Shown here: positions 58,416 to 64,000 of the stretch, in pieces
Numbering within the stretch: the stretch's first letter is position 1
Layout: every line of letters starts with the position of its first letter
NCBI GenBank assembly: GCA_964562015.1
Contig: CAZLRH010000019.1
Coordinates: 1-64,000 of the forward strand
Length of the DNA: 64,000 bases
From: CAZLRH01 sp964562015
GTDB taxonomy: Bacteria > Verrucomicrobiota > Verrucomicrobiia > Opitutales > JABDGR01
Direction of reading: 5' to 3'
The notes under the pieces: model-generated
What the model was told of the DNA's origin: nothing
Database searches by the model: none
Seen by the model: only the letters and a program-made list of their open reading frames with translations
Translations under genes and position numbers: made by a program

Positions 58416-61021
58416 GCAGCCGTCTTTTTTGGAAATTCTTTCTCTCGGGCTTTTTCCTGGCCTGGAGCATTTATTATTTGGTGCCGCTCACCTCGACACC
58501 CTTCCCGGACTACCTGCGCTCCCACGCCACGGCCGATGCCACCGAGCTCGGCAAGAAAGTGGATGAGGCGCAGAAGCTTTACGAGCAGGCCAAGCACGAC
58601 AAGGAGGCCGCCGACGCCGCCAAGGCCGCCGCCGAAAAAGCCGGCACGCCGTACCTGCCCGATTTGGCCCAGGAGAATTTCATCCAGCGCCACCGCACCT
58701 TTTTCCTCTCATTCAAGAGCCTGGCCGAGGATGACAAAGTGGACCTCTTCCAGTATTTCCCGAACTTGCGCGTGGGTGACTTGAAGAACGTCAGCCGCCG
58801 CAACGACCAGATATTGAATTACCTTCTCTCGTCCAGCATGGGGCGCATCAAGTACGGCCTGGATTTGCAGGGCGGCCTGGGCGTCACGCTTTCGTTTGAC
58901 GACAAGGGCATTCCCGCGACCGCGCAGTTGAAGCAGGAGAGCATGAAGGACGTGATCAACATCATGGATCGGCGTCTCAACGGCCTCGGCGTGGCCGAGC
59001 CCATCATCCGCGCCCGGGGCGACAATTCGGTGGAAATCCAACTGCCGGGGGTGAACACCGCCGAAAACCCCGAGGCGATTGACGCCATCAAGAAACCCGC
59101 CATTCTCGAATTCCGCCGTGTGCACCGCACGATTGATGCCGCCAAATCGCCGCCGGAAAACGACCCGCTCGACTATGTGCGGATGAATCAGGAAATTCAA
59201 AACAAGGACACCGGTGAAATCATCGACGTGCCGGTGCTCGTGAGTGTCAAAAAAGACGCGGGCGGCGAGATTTTGAAGCGGGCTTTCCCGCAGACCAACC
59301 AGAGCGGCCAGCTATCCGTCGCCATGGAATTCACGCCCGAGGGCGCGAAATTCATGTACGCCTTGACCAGCGATTTGGTCCGCGACCACGCGCGTTTTGC
59401 CATTCTGCTGGACGGAAAGATTTATTCCTCCCCGGCGGTGCAGGGCGTCATCAGCGACCGCGGTGAAATCACCGGTGACTTTTCCCAGCGTGAGGCCATC
59501 GAACTCGCCAACGTGCTGAGCAATCCCCTCGAGCGTCCGCTCAAAGTGGATGCCATGTACGAAGTCAGCCCGAGCCTGGCCAAGGAGTCGGAGGACAGTT
59601 CGATCAAGGCGGGCCTGCTCGGTTCCCTGCTGGTGATTATTTTCATGGTGGCCATGTACCGCGTGGCGGGCGTGCTGTCCATCATCACGCTGGCCCTGCA
59701 CATGGTCATGATTTTGGGCATCCAATCGAGCATCCACGCGACGCTCACGCTGCCCGGCGTCGCGGCCTTGGTGCTGACGATCGGCATGGCGGTGGACGCG
59801 AACATCCTCATCTACGAACGCATGCGTGAGGAACTGGACGCCGGCAAGAGCCTCGCCCACGCCCTCACCGCCGGTTTTGACCGCGCGCTGGCTTCCATCA
59901 TCGACTCGAACTTCACCACCCTCATCACCTCGGTGGTGCTGATCTGGCTGGGCACCGGACCGATCAAGGGCTTCGGCGTCATTCTCGCCGTGGGCTTGGT
60001 GTCGAATTTGTTCTGCGTGCTGGTTTTCAACCAAGCCTTGCTCGAATTGGTTGTCGTCAAGGGCTGGGTCAAGACGATGCACTTCCTGCGCCTTTTCCCG
60101 GCGACGAACCTGCCGTTTTTCTCCTATCGGAAAATCGCCATCGGCATCTCGCTGGCGGTCATTCTCGTCGGTTTGGGCGGCCTCGCCTATCACGGCCAAA
60201 AATCGCTGGGCATCGACTTCCGCGGCGGCGAGGAAGTGAGCATCCAGTTTGCCCAGGAGATTCCGCTCGGCAGCATCGAGCAGACGGCCAAGACGGCCGG
60301 CATCGGCGAAGTGATCGCCACGTACCAGACGCAACTGGGCACGGGCGCGCGCACCTTGAAAATTCAGACGGAAACCAACCAGGGCAAGAAACTTTTCGAC
60401 GCACTGAACAAGGCGTTCCCCGCCTCGAAGCTGGAATCGCTGGGCATCAATGTCATTCAGGGCACCGTGAGCGACGATTTGAAATGGAACGCGCTGGAGG
60501 CGCTGGCACTCTCGCTGCTCGGCGTGATGATCTACGTGGCCTTCCGTTTCGAGGTCGGCTACGCGGTGGGCGCCATCGTGGCGACGTTGCACGACGTGCT
60601 GGTCACCGTGGGGGTGTTTGTGCTGCTCGGCGGCCAGTTCACCGCGCCGATGGTCGCGGCGGTGTTGATGATCATCGGTTACTCGCTCAACGACACGGTC
60701 ATCGTCTTCGACCGCGTGCGCGAGGAATTGAAGCTTAACCCGCAACTGAAGCTGGTGCAGGTGCTCGACCTCGCGGTCAATCGCACCCTCGCGCGCACGA
60801 CGTTGACGAGCTTGACCACCTTCCTGGCGGCGACCTCGCTCTTCATCTTTGGCGCCGGCATGGTCAGTGACTTTGCGCTCATCTTCATGATCGGCATTCT
60901 GACCGGCACGGCGTCGTCCATCTTCATCGCCAACCCGGTGTTTTGCTGGTGGCACAAGGGCGACCGCCTGCATGTTGAGTCGCACGAATTTCTGCCGAAG
61001 TACGAGTGGGAAAAGCACTAA
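58412..61021 (+). CDS. secDF: Fused protein translocase SecD-SecF
   Basis: An 869-residue fusion of SecD and SecF, which uses the proton gradient to assist export. The SecD half has the P1 head (RIKYGLDLQGGLGVTLSFDD), IMDRRLNGLGVAEPIIRARG and the transmembrane signature VDANILIYERMREEL with GPIKGFGV. The SecF half starts near residue 595 with FFSYRKIAIGISLAV and contains GIDFRGGEE, FRFEVGYAVGAIVATLHDV and LNDTVIVFDRVREEL. Twelve membrane helices are suggested. A Lys/Ala/Glu-rich coiled segment at residues ~38-75 precedes the P1 head and is longer than in E. coli SecD. It is followed directly by recJ. Confidence 0.96.
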   Translation: MSSRLFWKFFLSGFFLAWSIYYLVPLTSTPFPDYLRSHATADATELGKKVDEAQKLYEQAKHDKEAADAAKAAAEKAGTPYLPDLAQENFIQRHRTFFLSFKSLAEDDKVDLFQYFPNLRVGDLKNVSRRNDQILNYLLSSSMGRIKYGLDLQGGLGVTLSFDDKGIPATAQLKQESMKDVINIMDRRLNGLGVAEPIIRARGDNSVEIQLPGVNTAENPEAIDAIKKPAILEFRRVHRTIDAAKSPPENDPLDYVRMNQEIQNKDTGEIIDVPVLVSVKKDAGGEILKRAFPQTNQSGQLSVAMEFTPEGAKFMYALTSDLVRDHARFAILLDGKIYSSPAVQGVISDRGEITGDFSQREAIELANVLSNPLERPLKVDAMYEVSPSLAKESEDSSIKAGLLGSLLVIIFMVAMYRVAGVLSIITLALHMVMILGIQSSIHATLTLPGVAALVLTIGMAVDANILIYERMREELDAGKSLAHALTAGFDRALASIIDSNFTTLITSVVLIWLGTGPIKGFGVILAVGLVSNLFCVLVFNQALLELVVVKGWVKTMHFLRLFPATNLPFFSYRKIAIGISLAVILVGLGGLAYHGQKSLGIDFRGGEEVSIQFAQEIPLGSIEQTAKTAGIGEVIATYQTQLGTGARTLKIQTETNQGKKLFDALNKAFPASKLESLGINVIQGTVSDDLKWNALEALALSLLGVMIYVAFRFEVGYAVGAIVATLHDVLVTVGVFVLLGGQFTAPMVAAVLMIIGYSLNDTVIVFDRVREELKLNPQLKLVQVLDLAVNRTLARTTLTSLTTFLAATSLFIFGAGMVSDFALIFMIGILTGTASSIFIANPVFCWWHKGDRLHVESHEFLPKYEWEKH

Positions 61022-62769
61022 CCGGTCGCGCTCCGTTTTCCGTGACGCGCTGGCACCATGCCTCTCCGCCGCCCGCCGTGGTTGCAGCGTTGAGCGGCGC
61101 CCTCGGGGTCAGCCCGGTGGTCGGCGGCTTGCTGGCGGCGCGAGGATTTGCGGAGACGACCGCCGCCGAGGCCTTTTTGCGGCCCCGGCTAGCGACCCTC
61201 GCCGACCCGTTTCAATTGGCGGGCGTTGAAGCCGCGGCCCAAGTGCTCGACGAGGCCGTGCGCGCCAACCGCTCCATCGTGGTCTTCGGCGATTACGATG
61301 TGGACGGCGTGACGAGCACGGCGTTATTGGTGGATTTGTTGCGCGGGTTCGGCGCCGCGCCGCGTTTTGCCGTCCCGCGCCGCCTCGACGAGGGTTACGG
61401 CTTGACGCGCGCCGCCCTCGAACGCGTGTACAAGGAAGGGCGCCCGGATATTTTTATCGCGTTGGATTGCGGGACGAATGCTGTGGAAGAAGTGGCGTGG
61501 CTGCGCGCGCAGGGCAGCGCGGTCATCATCGTGGACCACCACCGCTCCAAGTCCGCGACTCCGGCCGACTGCATCCTCATCAACCCGCAGCTCCAGGGCG
61601 AGAATCCGGCCGCGGGAGCCAATCTTTGCACGGTCGGCCTGGTGTTTAAATTGGCGCACGGGTTTTTGAAATTGCGCCGCACCGCGGGCGATGCGCGGGC
61701 CTTCGATTTAAAACTCGCCGCCGCGCTGGACCTGGTCGCCCTCGGCACAATTGCCGACCTCGTGCCGCTCACGGGCGAGAACCGCATTTTGGCGCGGCAC
61801 GGCCTGCGGGTGCTGGAGAAATGCGAACGGCCCGGCCTGCGCGCGCTCTTCGCCGTCAGCGGGCTGCAACCGGGCCAGGGCCTGGCGACGTCGGATGTTT
61901 CCTATCGTTTAGGACCGCGTATTAATGCCTCGGGGCGTCTGGCCGATGCCGCGCTGCCGGTCGAGCTTTTGCTCGGCGCGGAGGCGGGCGCCTGCGCGCG
62001 AGCCGCGGAAATGCTGGAGACGTTGAACCGCGAGCGGCAGGACATCGAGCGCCAGGTGCAAATCGAGGCGGAGCAGATGGTGGAGTCCACGCAGCGCGAC
62101 GCCCCGGCACTGGTGGTTTATGGGGAGAACTGGCATCCCGGCGTCGTGGGCATCGTCGCGGGCAAGCTGAGCCGCCAATACTCGCGCCCCTGCATCGTGC
62201 TTGGGCGCGAAGGGAATTTGGCCAAAGGGTCGGGCCGCAGCGTGCCCGGAATGAATTTGGTGGAAGTTTTGCAGCCATGCGCGCCCTTGCTGGCGAATTG
62301 GGGCGGGCACCCGATGGCGGTGGGCGTTTCGCTCGATAGCGCGCGCGTGGAGGAATTTCGCGCGGCCTTCAATGCCTCTGTGCGCGCCCGTCTGGCGAAG
62401 GGGGAGAGCGGCCCGGATATTTACCCGGGCGCGGAAATTTCCGCGTGGCTCGAGCCCGGTGATTTGGACGAGCGCCTGCTGGAGGAGTTGGATTTGCTGC
62501 ACCCGTATGGCGAGGCAAACCCGGAGCCGGTGTTTGGCGTGCGGCAGGTGCGGCTGAAAATGGCGCCGCAGATTTTTCGCGAAGTCAATTACCGCTGCCG
62601 GGTGCCGACGGGCGGCGGCCGGGCGGTGGCGGCGGTGGCGTGGCGCAAGGCCGAACATCTGCCCCCGACCGGCGCCCCGATTGATCTCGCCGCAAAATTT
62701 CAGTGGAATTTCTGGAACGGCCGCAAACTGCCGCAAATTGAAATCCTCGACTGGCGGCTGGCTGAATAG
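61006..62769 (+). CDS. recJ: Single-stranded-DNA exonuclease RecJ
   Basis: A 587-residue nuclease of the DHH superfamily. Motifs: VVFGDYDVDGVTSTALLV (Asp-rich, DYDVDG), ALDCGTNAVEEV, DHHRSKSATPADC (DHH), the DHHA1 part GASLCTVG-like and HPMAVGVSLDS, and the C-terminal OB domain. RecJ degrades 5' ssDNA in recombination and mismatch repair. The start at 61006 overlaps the secDF stop by 16 bp; a GTG at 61042 is an alternative. Its stop is immediately followed by the stop of the convergent rmuC. Confidence 0.95.
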   Translation: MGKALTGRAPFSVTRWHHASPPPAVVAALSGALGVSPVVGGLLAARGFAETTAAEAFLRPRLATLADPFQLAGVEAAAQVLDEAVRANRSIVVFGDYDVDGVTSTALLVDLLRGFGAAPRFAVPRRLDEGYGLTRAALERVYKEGRPDIFIALDCGTNAVEEVAWLRAQGSAVIIVDHHRSKSATPADCILINPQLQGENPAAGANLCTVGLVFKLAHGFLKLRRTAGDARAFDLKLAAALDLVALGTIADLVPLTGENRILARHGLRVLEKCERPGLRALFAVSGLQPGQGLATSDVSYRLGPRINASGRLADAALPVELLLGAEAGACARAAEMLETLNRERQDIERQVQIEAEQMVESTQRDAPALVVYGENWHPGVVGIVAGKLSRQYSRPCIVLGREGNLAKGSGRSVPGMNLVEVLQPCAPLLANWGGHPMAVGVSLDSARVEEFRAAFNASVRARLAKGESGPDIYPGAEISAWLEPGDLDERLLEELDLLHPYGEANPEPVFGVRQVRLKMAPQIFREVNYRCRVPTGGGRAVAAVAWRKAEHLPPTGAPIDLAAKFQWNFWNGRKLPQIEILDWRLAE

Positions 62770-64000
62770 TTACATCGCCGCCGGGCCGAGAAGTTCCGTG
62801 GCCTGGATGGAGCGCGTTTGCTTTTCCACGGGTTCGAGCGCGGGGATCTCCGTTTTGCTGCCCGCGCCGAGTTCAGTGAAGCGGCGTGCCGTGACGAGCA
62901 CGCGGGTCTCGAGCGACGACACGGTTTTGTTGTAGGCCTCGACGGCTTTGTCGAGCCGGTCGCCGACGACGGCAAAATGTTCGCCCATGGTGCGCAGGCG
63001 GTCGTGCAATTCCTGCCCGAGTTCGCTGATTTCGGTGGCGTTGAGCGCGAGTGCCTCCTGCCGCCAGCCGTAGGAAACGGCCTTGAGCAGCGCGATAAGC
63101 GTGGTCGGCGTCGCCAGGATGACGCGCTGCGTGACGCCTTCTTCGATGAGCGCCGGATCTTGTTCGAGCGCCGCGCTGAAAAAAGTTTCGCCGGGGAGGA
63201 AGAGCACGACGAATTCCGGCGTGGGGTTGAATTGCTCCCAGTAGGATTTCTGGCCGAGCGCGCGGAGGTGGTCGCGAATTTGCCGCGCGTGCGTGCGCAG
63301 TTTTTCCGTGCGGCTGGCCTCGTCGGGCGCTTCCAGCGATTCGAGGTAGGCGGCCAGCGGGGCTTTGGCATCCACAACGACATTCTTGCCGCCGGGCAGT
63401 TTGACGATGAGGTCGGGGCGCAGGCGGCCGGTGTCGGTGGTGGCGGTTTGCTGCTCGAGAAAATCGCAATGCTCCATCATGCCCGCGATTTCCACGACGC
63501 GCTTGAGCTGGATTTCGCCCCAACGGCCACGGACCTGCGGCGCGCGCAGGGCCTTGACGAGGTTGCCAGTCTCGGAGCGCAACTTGTCCTGGGTTTCGGC
63601 GAGGCCGGTGAGCTGGGTGCGGATGGCCTGGTAAGCGCCCTCGCGGAGAGTTTCGAGTTCGCGCAGTTTCGTGTCGAATTTGCCCAGGGTTTCAGAGACG
63701 GGCTTGACCAGTTGGTTGATGGCCTGCTGGCGTTTGTCGAGATCGCCGCGCGCGCTCTCCTGAAATTTTTCGAGCGTGGCCTGGGCCAGTTGCAAAAACT
63801 GCTGGTTGTTCGCACTCAGGGCCTTGGCGGAGAGCGAATCGAAGGCCTCGCGCAGATTTTTCTCCGCGGCGGCGAGCAGCGCCATTTTTTCCGCGGCGGC
63901 CTCACGCTCCTTTTTTAATTCCGCCTCCAGGCCGGCCACTCGCGTCGAGGCGGCTTGGGTGGCCTCGCGTTGTTTTTGCAATTCACCCTCGGTGTCGTCC
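62770..64000 (-). CDS. rmuC: DNA recombination protein RmuC, C-terminal part
   Basis: About 410 codons up to the right edge; the N-terminal membrane anchor lies outside. The visible coiled coil (EAELKKEREAAAEKMALLAA) leads to the conserved nuclease-like core: VRGRWGEIQLKRVVEIAGM, RPDLIVKLPGGKNVVVDAKAPL, FVVLFLPGETFF, and LILATPTTLIALLKAVSYGW-like ILATPTTLIALL. RmuC limits sequence inversions at short repeats. Placement head-to-tail against recJ puts two DNA repair genes together. Confidence 0.93.
   Translation of the reverse strand, partial: DDTEGELQKQREATQAASTRVAGLEAELKKEREAAAEKMALLAAAEKNLREAFDSLSAKALSANNQQFLQLAQATLEKFQESARGDLDKRQQAINQLVKPVSETLGKFDTKLRELETLREGAYQAIRTQLTGLAETQDKLRSETGNLVKALRAPQVRGRWGEIQLKRVVEIAGMMEHCDFLEQQTATTDTGRLRPDLIVKLPGGKNVVVDAKAPLAAYLESLEAPDEASRTEKLRTHARQIRDHLRALGQKSYWEQFNPTPEFVVLFLPGETFFSAALEQDPALIEEGVTQRVILATPTTLIALLKAVSYGWRQEALALNATEISELGQELHDRLRTMGEHFAVVGDRLDKAVEAYNKTVSSLETRVLVTARRFTELGAGSKTEIPALEPVEKQTRSIQATELLGPAAM

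Noticed and set aside
59312..61018. 568-codon minus-strand frame opposite secDF
   Set aside because: Composition (Gln/His/Arg/Asp) is typical of antisense translation; SecDF on plus is certain.
1..64000. CRISPR arrays, tRNA, rRNA genes and IS transposases
   Set aside because: No regularly spaced identical repeats of CRISPR size, no cloverleaf or T-loop patterns, and no DDE or Y1 transposase motifs were noticed; small RNAs could still be missed without a covariance search.

Overview
The window is high-GC DNA from a Gram-negative, didermal bacterium. An ebo gene cluster, a PEP-CTERM protein, a Tat-exported DUF1552 protein, a fused SecD-SecF, many secreted Ig-like and Asn-rich proteins, and C-rich leaders lacking Shine-Dalgarno sequences together suggest Verrucomicrobiota, probably an Opitutaceae-like lineage. 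This placement is inference; no rRNA gene is present.

Layout. 1-10.1 kb (mostly minus strand): start of an RNase E/G gene, rodA, a GT1-like glycosyltransferase, a large three-domain membrane protein (alpha/beta hydrolase + DedA + ATP-grasp), NRDE and DinB-like proteins, a ferredoxin on plus, a SIS protein and an outer-membrane barrel. 10.4-20.1 kb: a TPR membrane protein, then a long minus-strand run of histidine kinase, RodZ-like protein and ebo genes (EboA-like, B, E, C, D) interrupted by a secreted TPR gene flanked by a 58-bp direct repeat. 20.2-26.5 kb: cupin, coaB, VC0807-like protein, gmhA-like gene, guaB, adenine deaminase. 26.6-31.4 kb (plus): two large exported Ig-domain proteins, one with an aspartic-protease-like head and one with an NHL-type propeller, with a ribbon-helix-helix gene between them.

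31.4-44.1 kb (minus) holds a compact phage-derived structural module in Mu-like order: DUF935 portal, I-type protease/scaffold, decoration protein, major capsid protein, gp36- and gp37-like connectors, small tail proteins, a secreted fibre-like protein, a holin-like protein and a gpD-like hub. I see no terminase, tape measure, sheath, transposase, integrase, endolysin or repressor. Intergenic repeats of the same families found elsewhere in the window also occur inside the module, which suggests long residence or domestication.

44.4-64 kb: a zinc-ribbon membrane protein; a MarR-controlled MacA-MacB-TolC type efflux operon with a SlyA-like operator; DUF1552, GH28 and YmdB-like genes; a PEP-CTERM protein; a cupin; then yajC-secDF-recJ on plus and the C-terminal part of rmuC on minus.

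A recurrent theme is the intergenic DNA. At least seven short-period or palindromic repeat families lie between genes, and in two places such repeats appear to have become coding sequence (a signal peptide and a protein C-terminus). I saw no tRNA, rRNA, CRISPR array or IS transposase. Most claims of family membership rest on motif recognition by eye.
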